DNA of 64,000 nt from Lachnospiraceae bacterium (GCA_910574805.1 CAJTCV010000013.1:62001-126000), one strand, 5' to 3'. Counted from the first letter of the stretch, positions 1 through 9,672 are shown. Numbers and translations: made by a program. The notes: generated by a model from the letters alone, not told the origin.

Positions 1-740
1 AAATACACCACATCGTGGACCGTCTCCTGCGCGCCGTTCAGATCCTTCACAAAGCCCACCAGTCCGTCGGGCTCGTGAAATTCCATTCGCTCCACCTGCG
101 CCCCCCGGCGGTCCTCCAGGACGATGGTCAGCTCCGGATTCAGATACGCCGTCTCGTGCATCCGGCTTTTGACTTCTTCCGCCTTAAAGCGGGTCTTCTC
201 GAAGATCTCCGGATCCGGCAGAAAATTGATCTTTGTACCGGTCTGCTTCGTCCTGCCGATGGTGGGCAGAAGACCGTTTACCAGCTCCACTGTGGGATTT
301 CCCCGCTCATAGTGATCGTGATGAATGTAGCCGTCGCGGGATACTTCAATGTCCAGATACGTGGACAGCGCATTCACCACCGAAGAGCCTACCCCATGGA
401 GTCCTCCGCTGGTCTTATACGCAGAGTTATCGAATTTACCGCCCGCATGCAGTGTCGTAAAGACCAGACGCTCCGCGGACATGCCTTTGGCGTGCATCCC
501 CACCGGAATTCCCCGCCCGTTGTCACTGACGGTACAGGAACCGTCCTTTTCCAGATATACCTCAATCCGGCTGCAGAAGCCCGCCAGATGTTCATCTACT
601 GAATTATCCACGATCTCATAGATCAGGTGGTTAAGTCCCTTTGTCGATACACTTCCGATGTACATACCGGGTCTCTTGCGCACCGCTTCCAGACCCTCCA
701 GGACAGCAATACTGTCCGCATCATAGGTGTTGTTTGCCAT
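1..740 (-). CDS. DNA gyrase/topoisomerase IV subunit B, N-terminal part (runs off the window)
   Basis: This is the ATPase end of a type IIA topoisomerase B subunit, which opens and re-closes the DNA gate together with an A subunit. About 246 residues are visible. The GHKL ATP-binding fold shows the EIVDNSVDE segment with the Mg-binding Asn, DNGRGIP, and the ATP-lid motif GGLHGVGSSVVNALS. The start is ATG at 740, preceded by an AAGGAG ribosome site. The N-terminus (AVLEGLEAVRKRPGMYIG) is gyrase-like, but the following SVSTKGLNHL is not canonical GyrB. It may be the second, ParE-like copy that many Clostridia carry, so I leave the symbol open. The C-terminal part lies left of base 1. Confidence 0.93.
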   Translation of the reverse strand, partial: MANNTYDADSIAVLEGLEAVRKRPGMYIGSVSTKGLNHLIYEIVDNSVDEHLAGFCSRIEVYLEKDGSCTVSDNGRGIPVGMHAKGMSAERLVFTTLHAGGKFDNSAYKTSGGLHGVGSSVVNALSTYLDIEVSRDGYIHHDHYERGNPTVELVNGLLPTIGRTKQTGTKINFLPDPEIFEKTRFKAEEVKSRMHETAYLNPELTIVLEDRRGAQVERMEFHEPDGLVGFVKDLNGAQETVHDVVY

Positions 741-773
741 AATATCCTGCTCCTTTTCAAAAATACAGGATAT

Positions 774-802
774 AGTATACAGAATTTTCGGGAAAATAAC
801 AA
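774..802 (-). promoter_or_regulatory. Sigma-A type promoter for the topoisomerase B gene
   Basis: On the minus strand a TTGTTA -35 box (797-802) and a TATACT -10 box (774-779) are separated by 17 bases, about 35 bases upstream of the ATG at 740. Just upstream lies a short tandem repeat of AAAATCG units (about 820-840) of unknown role. Confidence 0.55.
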
Positions 803-908
803 GACAAAAAACAGAACAAATTTTCGATTTTCGATTTTAAATCCGGCGGCTCCGGAACCGGCATACCGGAAAGGGGACTCCCGGAAGGAAGCCCCCACCT
901 GTCACATT

Positions 909-2024
909 TTATACGGTATCGTTTCTCTTCACATAACCCGGTTTCTCCGGATCTGCAATGATCTCTTTCATACGGGTGACCTTCGCAAGACGGTCCACCA
1001 CATGATTCTCAATATGTACGTCGTTTCCGATGACGGTGTCTGCCAGGACCACGCAGTTCTTCACCACTGCGCCCGGTTTGATCACACAGCCTCTGCCGAT
1101 GACAGAATTCTCCACCCTTCCTTCGATCTGGCATCCGTTGGAGATAAAGGAAGACTTCACATCTGCCGTCTCATAATACTGCGTCGGACAGGAATCGCTG
1201 GTCCGGGTATAGATGGGCCATTCATCACTGAAAAGAGTCTTCACATTTTTCTGGTCCACCAGAGACAGGTTCGCATCATAGTAACCCTTCAGGTCATTGA
1301 TCGGTGCAAAATATCCCTTATGCGCCACGCCGCGGATATCCAGCTCTCCGCACATGTCGTTGATGATGTGCTTCATCGTATACATGGAGGATGCCTTCTG
1401 CGCTGCAGCCACCAGATCAAGGAAGATCTCCTTCTTCATAACATAGGTATCCATGAAGATATTCCTGGTTTTGGTCGTTCCGTTGTTGCGCTGAATGGAC
1501 TCCACGCCCTTCTGCTTGTTCAGGTTCAGACAGTCACAGCTCAAAAATGCCTCTTTCGCATTGTCCACCTTATGGTAAAGAAGCGTCACATCTGCTCCGG
1601 ACTCTTCATGCACTTTCAGAAGCTCATCGAAATCCTGGGTATATACCATATAACCTGGAGCGATGACCACATGGGTATTGCTGGCTTTCACCATACGGTC
1701 CAGATTCTCTGCATAAGCCTTGATGTCCGTGTTGTAATAGTCTTTATTCTCCTGAGAATCCGCAAATACCATCTGCAGATATCCGCTCTTGGAGTTAATG
1801 TTGTAATGTCTTCCTCTTCCGATATGCTCTACCAGAGAACAGGGTTTTCTTCTGATATATACCTGGATCCTGTCAATACCGCTGTTGGACATGTTGGAGA
1901 TCGGAAAGTCGATCACACGATATCTGCCCAGGAAGGAGAATGCCGGGATCGAACGATAAGTTTCCATCCCTTCCACCCAGATATGGTTTTCTGAAAAACT
2001 TATGATTCCTAATGCTCTTGCCAT
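909..2024 (-). CDS. glgD: Glucose-1-phosphate adenylyltransferase subunit GlgD
   Basis: This is the regulatory partner of ADP-glucose pyrophosphorylase, which makes ADP-glucose for glycogen synthesis. The 371-residue protein has the nucleotidyltransferase N-domain (YRVIDFPISNMSNSGID) but lacks the intact GGxGxRL pyrophosphorylase signature present in its neighbour GlgC; it starts ALGIISFSENHIW instead. That is the usual mark of GlgD. The C-terminus has hexapeptide (left-handed beta helix) character (VIGRGCVIKPGAVVKNCVV). It starts 6 bases after glgC stops, with its own AAAGGGG ribosome site, so the two are one operon. A GC-rich stem is possible just downstream (about 875-905), but I do not call it. 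Confidence 0.93.
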   Translation of the reverse strand: MARALGIISFSENHIWVEGMETYRSIPAFSFLGRYRVIDFPISNMSNSGIDRIQVYIRRKPCSLVEHIGRGRHYNINSKSGYLQMVFADSQENKDYYNTDIKAYAENLDRMVKASNTHVVIAPGYMVYTQDFDELLKVHEESGADVTLLYHKVDNAKEAFLSCDCLNLNKQKGVESIQRNNGTTKTRNIFMDTYVMKKEIFLDLVAAAQKASSMYTMKHIINDMCGELDIRGVAHKGYFAPINDLKGYYDANLSLVDQKNVKTLFSDEWPIYTRTSDSCPTQYYETADVKSSFISNGCQIEGRVENSVIGRGCVIKPGAVVKNCVVLADTVIGNDVHIENHVVDRLAKVTRMKEIIADPEKPGYVKRNDTV

Positions 2025-2030
2025 ATGCTC

Positions 2031-3167
2031 TTACCCCTTTACATTTTTCGCAACCAGTTCAATATGTTCGCTGTCCGCACTTCCGACAACTGCCTGGCTT
2101 CCAATCTTAACCTGATCTGCCACTAATGCTCTCGTAACCACTGCGCCCTCTTCCACAACTGCTCCCGGCATCAGGACACTGTCGATGACCTTCGCACCCG
2201 GGCCCACCTTCGCCCCGGTGAACAGGACAGAATTCCTCACTTCTCCCTCTACGATGCAGCCCTGCGTGATGAACGCACGCTTCACGTCTGCCTCGGATGA
2301 GATATACTGCGGAAGCGTGGGCACGTCCTCTGTATAGATCGTCCAGGTACGGTCGTCCAGATCCAGTCCGTTCTTCTTGTCCAGAAGGTCCATATTCGCT
2401 TCCCACAGAGAATCGATAGTTCCCACATCCTTCCAGTAGCCTTTGAACTTGTAGGCAAAGAGTTTCTTGCCGTCATTCAGAAGAGCCGGAATGATATCCT
2501 TGCCGAAATCATGGTTGGACTCTTCATTCTTCATATCTGCCACCAGCATCTTACGCAGCAACTTCCAGTTAAATATGTAAATACCCATGGACGCCAGATT
2601 GCTCTTTGGCTCTGCCGGCTTCTCTTCAAATTCCACGATCCTGCCGGTCTCCGGATCCGTATTCATGATACCGAACCGGCTGGCTTCCTTCATGGGAACC
2701 TCGATAACCGCGATGGTGGCGTCTGCGCCGTTCTCCTTGTGCGCCTGGAGCATCTTTGCATAGTTCATCTTGTAAATATGGTCGCCGGAGAGGATCAGCA
2801 TATACTCCGGATCATAGTTGTCCACAAAATCAATATTCTGGGAGATCGCATCTGCCGTGCCCCGGTATACATCCAGGTTCGCATCTGCTTTCTCACGGGG
2901 CGGAAGGACGAAGACTCCGCTGTCACGGGCATCCAGGCCCCAGCTCCCGCCACCTGCCACATAACTGTTCAGAAGAACAGATTCATACTGAGTCAGCACA
3001 CCGACTACATCGATTCCGCTGTTCGCACAGTTACTCAGCGGAAAATCGATGATCTTATACTTTCCACCGTATGAAACAGCCGGTTTCGCAACTTTATTGG
3101 TAAGATCATGCAGCCTGGAACCGCGCCCGCCTGCCAGAATCATTGCCAACATACTATTTTGCTTCAT
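2031..3167 (-). CDS. glgC: Glucose-1-phosphate adenylyltransferase (ADP-glucose pyrophosphorylase) GlgC
   Basis: This is the catalytic subunit that forms ADP-glucose from glucose 1-phosphate and ATP, the committed step of bacterial glycogen synthesis. The N-terminus carries the LAGGRGSRL pyrophosphorylase loop followed by [29 protein letters not shown] is the sugar-phosphate region and the C-terminal third is a beta-helix domain. I place the start at ATG 3167 (378 residues), because the in-frame extension upstream covers the -10 region and the GAGAGGACC ribosome site sits directly before this ATG. It is first in the glgC-glgD operon. Confidence 0.95.
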   Translation of the reverse strand: MKQNSMLAMILAGGRGSRLHDLTNKVAKPAVSYGGKYKIIDFPLSNCANSGIDVVGVLTQYESVLLNSYVAGGGSWGLDARDSGVFVLPPREKADANLDVYRGTADAISQNIDFVDNYDPEYMLILSGDHIYKMNYAKMLQAHKENGADATIAVIEVPMKEASRFGIMNTDPETGRIVEFEEKPAEPKSNLASMGIYIFNWKLLRKMLVADMKNEESNHDFGKDIIPALLNDGKKLFAYKFKGYWKDVGTIDSLWEANMDLLDKKNGLDLDDRTWTIYTEDVPTLPQYISSEADVKRAFITQGCIVEGEVRNSVLFTGAKVGPGAKVIDSVLMPGAVVEEGAVVTRALVADQVKIGSQAVVGSADSEHIELVAKNVKG

Positions 3168-3200
3168 AGAAAGGTCCTCTCTTTCATTTATATAGTATAT

Positions 3201-3229
3201 ATTATACAATTATATTACAAAAAATGCAA
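3201..3229 (-). promoter_or_regulatory. Sigma-A type promoter of glgC-glgD
   Basis: TTGCAT (3224-3229) and TATAAT (3201-3206) on the minus strand are 17 bases apart in a very AT-rich stretch, about 35 bases before the glgC ATG. The fit is close to consensus. The rest of the gap to base 3386 is AT-rich and shows no gene. Confidence 0.65.
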
Positions 3230-3386
3230 TTTCTTCCCATCATTTTCGCAATTTTATACAATTTTCCTTCGACATTTTCCTGCTATTTTTGTGAATTTTG
3301 TACACTTTCCGCCGGTACTTTTCCCTCTCTCACCTGACAGGATTCATCTGCACCAGCCGAAAGTATCATCTGTATCTGCTGCAGGC

Positions 3387-5492
3387 TTAAAACCGCTGTC
3401 TGGAACCGGCCGTCAGCACCAGCACGGAACGGGGGCCCATATACACCTCGTGTCCGTGGAGCGTCCCGTCTCTGCCTGCCTGCGGAACTCCTTCCGGAAG
3501 ATAGGTGCCGAAGGAATCCGCCTCCACATGCCAGACCATATGGCCCGGAAGCCTGGGGAGCCGGAAGCTCTGCGCCTCCCAGTATACATTCACTGCAAGG
3601 CAGACGATGTCATCCCCTGAGCCGTCATGATTCCTGCCGGCATAGAATACCCGGAGCACTCTCGTGTGCGCATCCGGCTCTGCCACCTGAATCTCCGGCA
3701 GGCCCAGAGAACAGTTTCCGGAGAATCTCCGGAGTACGTCATGCTCCTTCCGGATCCGGATCACATTTTTCACATATTCAAAATGCTCCCTGTTCTTCTC
3801 GAGATATGTCCAGTCCAGCCAGGAGATCTCGTTGTCCTGACAATAGGCATTGTTGTTGCCGAACTGCGTGTTCAGGAATTCATCTCCGGCCAGGAACATG
3901 GGCGTTCCCCGGCTCAGCATCAGCACCGTAACGGCGTTTTTGGCAAGTCTTCTCCGAAGGGCCAGGATATCCTCTTTGTCGGTCTCCCCCTCTGCTCCGC
4001 AGTTCCAGCTCCGGTTGTCGTCACAGCCGTCCGTATTCTGCCAGCCGTTGGCTTCATTGTGTTTTGTGCTGTAGGAATACATATCCCACAGAGTAAAGCC
4101 GTCATGACAGTTCAGGAAATTCACGGAAGCGTTATATCCTCTGTATCTGGGATCATAGATATCCAGAGAACCGGTGATCCGCGCCGCCGCCGTATGTGCC
4201 ATACCGTAATCTCCTTTCAGGAAATCCCGCATGTCGTCCCGGTATCTGCCGTTCCATTCCGCCCAGCGGCTCCAGGCCGGAAAGCTTCCCACCTGATAGA
4301 GCCCGCCGGCATCCCATGCCTCCGCGATCAGCTTCACATCTCCCAGGATGGGATCGAAGGCAAGGCTCTGGAGAAGCGGCGGCTTGCTCATGGGCGTGCC
4401 GTCCTCATTGCGTCCCAGAATGCTGGCAAGGTCGAACCGGAATCCGTCCACATGGTAGGCGGTCGTCCAGTACCGCAGGCACTCCAGGATCATCTGCTGC
4501 ACAATGGGATGATTGCAGTTCAAAGTGTTGCCGCAGCCGCTGAAATTATAATAATGTCCGTCCGGCGTCAGCATGTAGTAAATATTGTTGTCAAATCCCT
4601 TAAAGGAAAAGCAGGGCCCCAGCTCGTTCCCCTCCGCCGTGTGGTTGAACACCACATCCAGGATGCATTCGATGCCGTTCTCGTTCAGCGCCCGGATCAG
4701 CGTCTTCAGCTCGGTCCCTTCCCGGTTGTACTCCGTCTGTCCCGCATAGCTGGTATTGGGAGCGAAGAAGCTGACCGTATTGTATCCCCAGTAGTCCATC
4801 ACCTGCCTGCCGTCCACGATCCGCTGATCTTTTACTTCGTCAAACTCGAAGATCGGCATCAGCTCCACAGCGTTGACGCCCAGCTCCTTCAGATACGGGA
4901 TCTTCTCCATGAGCCCCGCAAAGGTCCCCGGATACTCCACGCCGGAGGAGCCATGCTTCGTGAAACCGCGTACATGCATCTCATAGATGATCAGATCCTC
5001 CATGGGAATCCTGGGGTTCCGGTTCCTGCCCCAGTCGAAGTCATCCTTGACCACCCGCGCCTTGTAAAATCCTCCCTCCTTCCTGGGCCTTCCCCACTGA
5101 CTCTGCCCGGTTACCGCCTTGGCATAGATGTCAAGGAGTATCTGATCCTTATTGAACAAAAGCCCTCTGGATACATCATAAGGTCCGTCCATCCGGTAGG
5201 CATATTCAAAATCCTGGATATTCAGTCCGAAGACGATCATGGAATATACCTTTCCCACCCGGTAATGCTCAGGAAAAGGCAGCACCGCATAAGGCTCTTC
5301 CTCCATCCTGTGAAAAAGCAGAAGCTCACAGGAAGTCGCCCCATAAGAATACACCGTAAAATTTACGCCCACCGGGATCGCCGTGGCCCCATTCACCTCG
5401 TACATGCCCGGACGGACTTCAAAACCCTCAATCTCGTCCATAGGGACCATATGGATCCGTCCCATGGGACTGATAACTCTTTGTTCCTCCAT
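3387..5492 (-). CDS. glgX: Glycogen debranching enzyme, GlgX/isoamylase type (GH13)
   Basis: This alpha-1,6-glucosidase is expected to remove branches from glycogen or limit dextrins in the cytoplasm. The 701-residue protein has an N-terminal beta-sandwich (about residues 15-110) and a GH13 barrel. Visible catalytic regions are DVVFNHTAEG, the nucleophile region DGFRFDLASIL, the acid/base in AEAWDAGG and the conserved NCHDGFTLWD. The order is that of GlgX-type debranchers (GH13_11). There is no signal peptide, which fits an intracellular role. The start ATG at 5492 follows a GGGAAGG ribosome site. It lies next to glgCD, so synthesis and breakdown of glycogen are encoded side by side. Symbol by similarity; some databases would call it a pullulanase-type protein. 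Confidence 0.88.
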   Translation of the reverse strand: MEEQRVISPMGRIHMVPMDEIEGFEVRPGMYEVNGATAIPVGVNFTVYSYGATSCELLLFHRMEEEPYAVLPFPEHYRVGKVYSMIVFGLNIQDFEYAYRMDGPYDVSRGLLFNKDQILLDIYAKAVTGQSQWGRPRKEGGFYKARVVKDDFDWGRNRNPRIPMEDLIIYEMHVRGFTKHGSSGVEYPGTFAGLMEKIPYLKELGVNAVELMPIFEFDEVKDQRIVDGRQVMDYWGYNTVSFFAPNTSYAGQTEYNREGTELKTLIRALNENGIECILDVVFNHTAEGNELGPCFSFKGFDNNIYYMLTPDGHYYNFSGCGNTLNCNHPIVQQMILECLRYWTTAYHVDGFRFDLASILGRNEDGTPMSKPPLLQSLAFDPILGDVKLIAEAWDAGGLYQVGSFPAWSRWAEWNGRYRDDMRDFLKGDYGMAHTAAARITGSLDIYDPRYRGYNASVNFLNCHDGFTLWDMYSYSTKHNEANGWQNTDGCDDNRSWNCGAEGETDKEDILALRRRLAKNAVTVLMLSRGTPMFLAGDEFLNTQFGNNNAYCQDNEISWLDWTYLEKNREHFEYVKNVIRIRKEHDVLRRFSGNCSLGLPEIQVAEPDAHTRVLRVFYAGRNHDGSGDDIVCLAVNVYWEAQSFRLPRLPGHMVWHVEADSFGTYLPEGVPQAGRDGTLHGHEVYMGPRSVLVLTAGSRQRF

Positions 5493-5580
5493 AGTAAAAA
5501 CCTTCCCTTACTTTTCCGGCGCTGTCCCCTGCAGTCCCCAAAGCCTGACTGCACGGCACTGCGCCCGGGCCGCCCTGTTT

Positions 5581-6336
5581 CTAAGTGGACAGCTCTTCTA
5601 ACACCATATGCAGCATCTCATCAGAAAATACGCCCTGTCCGATTTTCCGGACATGTTTTCCCATCCGGCATGTTCCAAAAAGCGCTTCCGGCGCATATGC
5701 CCGGTCCGCCTCCTCCAGCATGGGGACGTCAAATCCGCTGTCACCTGCTGCCAGGACCGTATCCGCTTTTATATATGTACGCAGTCTTCTGACTGCACTC
5801 CCTTTGTCCAGCCCTCCGGGAATCACATATACCTTATTCCCGTTCCGAAACACCTCCGTGAGCGCCGGATCCAGCCGCTCCTTCAGCTGCTCCGCCATCT
5901 CAGAAGGCCTGCTGCTCTTTGTAAAAAGAAAAAGCCCCCGGATATTCCGGACCTCCAGTATCCGGCCGGGAGCTTCCTGCATCCAACGTTCTGCACGGAC
6001 CAGCTCCGGACGACTCTCCCTGATCAGCTCCATGGACTGGTCGTACCAGTCCGGGATCTCCTCACCACCCCGGAGCAGAACGCCGCCGTTGCACACCAGT
6101 GCATACTCCGGCGTTCCCGTTCTCAGGTCGATCCGTCCATACTGCTCTTCCGTCCGGGTCGTGGTGGGCACGAATACCGCCCGTTCCCGTATCTCTCTCA
6201 GAAGAGAAAGAGAGGTCCGCGTCACGAAAGAGACCTCTCTCCCTTCATAGAGCTCTACAGGGAGCTTCTCTTCTCCGATCTCATGCCTTCCGGAATAGAT
6301 CAGCGTATTGTCCAGATCCGAATGAAATACGGTCAA
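5581..6336 (-). CDS. HAD-superfamily phosphatase, last gene of the Ter/ATPase operon
   Basis: This 251-residue haloacid-dehalogenase phosphatase has motif I HSDLDNT at the very N-terminus, a motif III Lys in GLDKGSA and motif IV GDSGFDVPML, the arrangement of Cof/sucrose-phosphatase-like HADs. The best start is TTG at 6336. It overlaps the stop codon of the upstream ATPase gene by 4 bases, has an AGGAAAG ribosome site inside that gene, and puts motif I at residues 5-9. Upstream in-frame residues show no family likeness. HAD phosphatases are recurrent members of the Ter biosynthetic module, so the substrate may be the phosphorylated product of the nearby phosphoribosyltransferases (inference). 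Confidence 0.85.
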   Translation of the reverse strand: MTVFHSDLDNTLIYSGRHEIGEEKLPVELYEGREVSFVTRTSLSLLREIRERAVFVPTTTRTEEQYGRIDLRTGTPEYALVCNGGVLLRGGEEIPDWYDQSMELIRESRPELVRAERWMQEAPGRILEVRNIRGLFLFTKSSRPSEMAEQLKERLDPALTEVFRNGNKVYVIPGGLDKGSAVRRLRTYIKADTVLAAGDSGFDVPMLEEADRAYAPEALFGTCRMGKHVRKIGQGVFSDEMLHMVLEELST

Positions 6337-8993
6337 TGGTTCTTTCCTGACAGGCACTTGCGGATCAGGTCCACCGGTATCATGGTCACTGCCAGCAGCA
6401 CTGTCACGCCCCATCCTGCGATGCCAAAAGGCACGCAGCTGAACATATTTCCGATCCACGTAAAGACCGCTCCCGGCACCAGCGCCGCATTGACGATCAG
6501 CGCCTGTACCAGCACGATGATGCAGAACACCTTCATAAATCCGGTATTTTCATTCAGGCCCCGGAAGATGGCCAAACCCTCGTCCCTTACATTAAAGCCA
6601 TTGAACAGGGCGCTGACGATGAACAGCACAAAGTATCCGGTGAGATGCTGCTCTTCACTGGCAAAGAATCTGCCGAAGAACGGCGCTTTCAGATAGACAA
6701 AGCTGATGATGGTGAGCCAGGCTCCCATAACGCCGATCTGAACCGCCATCTTTCTGCTGATGATGCTCTCGTCCCTTCTCCTTGGCTTCTCCAGCATATA
6801 CTCCTGCAGCGCCGGCTCGTTGCCCAGCATGATGGCTCCCAGACCGTCCATGACCAGATTCACGAACAGAAGATGGGTTACCTTCAGAGGCTCCTCCACC
6901 CCGAAGAACGGAGCAATGGCGCTGACCACCACAGCCGCCACATTGATGACCAGCTGGAACCTGCAGAACTTCAGGATGTTGTGGTAAATGGTCCTGCCGT
7001 ACCAGATGGCATCCTTGATGGACCGGAAATTGTCGTCCAGAATCACGATCTCTCCCGCTTCCTTGGCCGCCTCCGTACCGCTGCCCATGGCAAAGCCCAC
7101 ATCTGCTCTCTTCAGAGCCGGAGAATCGTTGACGCCGTCTCCGGTCATACCTACTACCAGATTCATCTCCTGACAGAGTCTTACCATTCTGGACTTGTCC
7201 GTGGGAAGCGCCCTGGCGATCACACGGATCTCAGCAATGATCTTCTTCACCTCGTCGTCGGACATCTCATTGAGCTGCGCGGAAGTAAGCGCCCGGTCGG
7301 TCTCTTCCTTCAGAAGCCCCGCATCCTTTGCGATGGCAACCGCCGTCTCCAGACGGTCTCCGGTGATCATGACCACCTGGATCCCCGCATTTCTCACCTC
7401 TTTGATGGCGTCTCTCGCCTCCGGCCTCACATCGTCCCGGATCGCCACAAGACCGATGATCACCAGATCCTCATGGATCGTATCTTCCACCAGTTCTTTT
7501 TCTGAATATCCAAAAGCCAGCACGCGCATGGCCTTCTCCGCAAGAGCGTCAATCTTCTGATCCAGAACTTTCTTGTCAATGGAACAGATCTTCCCGTCCT
7601 TGTCCAGATACTTCTCCGCCTTGCCAAGAAGACGCTCCGGCGCTCCCTTATAGTAGGTCCTGCCCGTACTTTCCACTCTGGCCTGGCTGAATTTATTCAT
7701 GGAATTGAAACCCTGAGAGGCTGTGATCTGATATTCCTTTCTGCTCTCCAACGACCGGAAAGTATCCTCTCCGAGGAATTTCATCAGCGCCTGATCCGTG
7801 GCATTGCCGCCGATCACCCGATGCTGTACGTCAAACATGGACTGGGTATTTTTACCAATGGCAAGGTTCAGAAGCTCCTTTACCTCTTTGTGCCCGGACA
7901 GCTCCGGAATCGGGATCACCTGCCCGTCCGCTGTGAAGAACTCCACCACCTCCAGGCTGCCTTTGGTGATCGTACCTGTCTTGTCGCTGAACAGGATGTT
8001 GAGAGATCCTGCAGTCTCGATTCCTTCCGCCTTTCTCACAAGGACGTTGTGGTCCAGCATCTTACTGGTATTCTGCATCAGCACCAGAGAGATCATAAGC
8101 GGCAGACCCTCCGGAACCGCACAGACGATGATCACGATGGCAAGGGAAACCGCTTCCACGATATCCTTGATGACCTGCTCCATGCCCATGGAGAAATACG
8201 CCGAAAATCCCCCTGCAGACATGATAAAATAGGCAAAATACAGGACTGCAATGACCGTCGCGCCCACATAGCCGAACACGGAGATCTGACCTGCCAGTTT
8301 GGACAGCTTCACTTTCAGCGGAGAATCGATATCATCCTCCTGCATCTCATCCGCCATCCTGCCCATCATGGTCTTAAGTCCGACCTTCCTTACGTCCAGA
8401 ATGCCTTCCCCGTCAAAGACAACCGCTCCGCGGAACAGAGAATGCCGATCCACGAAGGTATCGCCGGTGATCTCATCCGCCAGTTCAAAGCCTTCCTCTG
8501 CAGCCGTCTTCTTACACTCCTCCGCCTCGCCGTTTAAGGCGGAATTGTCCACCCGCAGACTTCCGTCCACCAGCACGCCGTCCGCCGGGATCTTGTCTCC
8601 CGACTGCAGAAGCACCTTGTCTCCCACCACCACGTCGTCCACGTTGATAATGGCCACTTTTCCTTCCCGGTAGACCTTGCACTGTTCCTTCTCTGTCCGG
8701 TCTTTCAGCTCCCGGTACTTGGTATCGCTGGCCACACCGGTCTTGGCCGAGACAAATGCCACGATCAGCACGGCCACGATCGTGCCCAGCGGCTCATAGA
8801 TCTCTGCATATCCAAAGAAAAACATCACGATCATGAGCACTGCAATGGCAAGCAGGATCCGGATCATGGGATCCCCAAAGGTCTCTTTAAACTCATCCCA
8901 GAAAGTGGTCGGTTCCGAATCAGGGATCTCATTACTTCCATATTTCTGTCGGGAAGCCTCCGCTTCCTGCTCTGTCAGTCCATTAAATTTCAT
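6333..8993 (-). CDS. P-type cation ATPase, plasma-membrane Ca2+-ATPase-like (P2B)
   Basis: This 886-residue ATP-driven cation pump probably expels Ca2+. It has the phosphorylation motif DKTGTITKGS, hinge motif GDGVNDSPALK, M4 ion-binding motif VPEGLP and M6 motif NLVMDG. The last resembles the single-Ca site of PMCA pumps (NxxMD) more than SERCA (NxxTD). The actuator-domain TGES loop reads NGEA, keeping only G and E. There are about ten membrane segments and no C-terminal regulatory tail. The start is ATG 8993, because the upstream in-frame ATG 9008 overlaps the GAGGAG ribosome site. It follows three terD genes and is translationally coupled to the HAD gene, so it belongs to the Ter operon. 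Confidence 0.93.
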   Translation of the reverse strand: MKFNGLTEQEAEASRQKYGSNEIPDSEPTTFWDEFKETFGDPMIRILLAIAVLMIVMFFFGYAEIYEPLGTIVAVLIVAFVSAKTGVASDTKYRELKDRTEKEQCKVYREGKVAIINVDDVVVGDKVLLQSGDKIPADGVLVDGSLRVDNSALNGEAEECKKTAAEEGFELADEITGDTFVDRHSLFRGAVVFDGEGILDVRKVGLKTMMGRMADEMQEDDIDSPLKVKLSKLAGQISVFGYVGATVIAVLYFAYFIMSAGGFSAYFSMGMEQVIKDIVEAVSLAIVIIVCAVPEGLPLMISLVLMQNTSKMLDHNVLVRKAEGIETAGSLNILFSDKTGTITKGSLEVVEFFTADGQVIPIPELSGHKEVKELLNLAIGKNTQSMFDVQHRVIGGNATDQALMKFLGEDTFRSLESRKEYQITASQGFNSMNKFSQARVESTGRTYYKGAPERLLGKAEKYLDKDGKICSIDKKVLDQKIDALAEKAMRVLAFGYSEKELVEDTIHEDLVIIGLVAIRDDVRPEARDAIKEVRNAGIQVVMITGDRLETAVAIAKDAGLLKEETDRALTSAQLNEMSDDEVKKIIAEIRVIARALPTDKSRMVRLCQEMNLVVGMTGDGVNDSPALKRADVGFAMGSGTEAAKEAGEIVILDDNFRSIKDAIWYGRTIYHNILKFCRFQLVINVAAVVVSAIAPFFGVEEPLKVTHLLFVNLVMDGLGAIMLGNEPALQEYMLEKPRRRDESIISRKMAVQIGVMGAWLTIISFVYLKAPFFGRFFASEEQHLTGYFVLFIVSALFNGFNVRDEGLAIFRGLNENTGFMKVFCIIVLVQALIVNAALVPGAVFTWIGNMFSCVPFGIAGWGVTVLLAVTMIPVDLIRKCLSGKNH

Positions 8994-9078
8994 CACATAT
9001 CTCCTCAATGTTCTGGTATCTCAGCGGAATACATCCACTTCCGGATGCTCCCTGTTCATATCATGCGTCAAAACCTGC

Positions 9079-9672
9079 TCACATATACCGGCGGATCAGC
9101 TCGCCCAGCCCGGGATCCGTCGTTCCCTGGCCGATGGGATTGAACTTCCACTCGCCGTTGTGCCGATAGATTTCGCCAAAGATCATGGCAGTCATATTGC
9201 CGTAATCCTCTGTCAGGTTATATCTGCACATCTCATTGTTGTTTCTGCCGTCCACCAGACGGATGAACGCATTCTGGATCATTCCGAAATGCTGCTTCCT
9301 CTGTACGGCCTGATAGATATTCACGACCATCACGATCTTGTCATACTCTGCCGGGATACTGGCCAGATCCACGATGATCTGCTCGTCATCCCCTTCTCCG
9401 GCGCCGGTCAGGTTGTCACCCATATGCTGAACAGTCCCCGTGGGATGGCGCAGATTACCGAAATACACAACGTCTTCCTTATATACGAGCTTTCCGTCAT
9501 GGAGCAGGATGGCAGATGCGTCACAGTCGATGGGTTCCGGCTTGGGAGCCAGAAAATTAAACCCCTTTGACTTTTTCACCTCATCCCATCCAAGACCCAC
9601 CACGACTCTGGACAGCCCCGGATTATCTTTGGACAGACTTACCTTCTGTCCCTTTTTCAAGCTGATTGACAT
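9079..9672 (-). CDS. TerD family protein (paralogue 1)
   Basis: TerD proteins are Ca2+-binding beta-sandwich proteins of the tellurite/chemical-stress Ter system. This 197-residue copy opens with the family signature LKKGQKVSLSKDNPGL and has [16 protein letters not shown], the acidic Ca-binding region. It is the most divergent of the three clustered copies. Its DxDxxAF motif is changed to DCDASAI, and it carries a 10-residue Lys/Pro-rich insertion before it (KKSKGFNFLAPKPEP). It is third in a run of terD genes and is followed by the P-type ATPase. Confidence 0.94.
   Translation of the reverse strand: MSISLKKGQKVSLSKDNPGLSRVVVGLGWDEVKKSKGFNFLAPKPEPIDCDASAILLHDGKLVYKEDVVYFGNLRHPTGTVQHMGDNLTGAGEGDDEQIIVDLASIPAEYDKIVMVVNIYQAVQRKQHFGMIQNAFIRLVDGRNNNEMCRYNLTEDYGNMTAMIFGEIYRHNGEWKFNPIGQGTTDPGLGELIRRYM

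Noticed and set aside
875-905. Terminator after glgD
   Set aside because: A GC-rich 7-bp stem with one G-T pair is possible, but only three T residues follow; too weak to list.
3627-5792. 721-codon plus-strand frame opposite the debranching enzyme
   Set aside because: Antisense shadow of a clear GH13 gene on the minus strand, without recognisable motifs.
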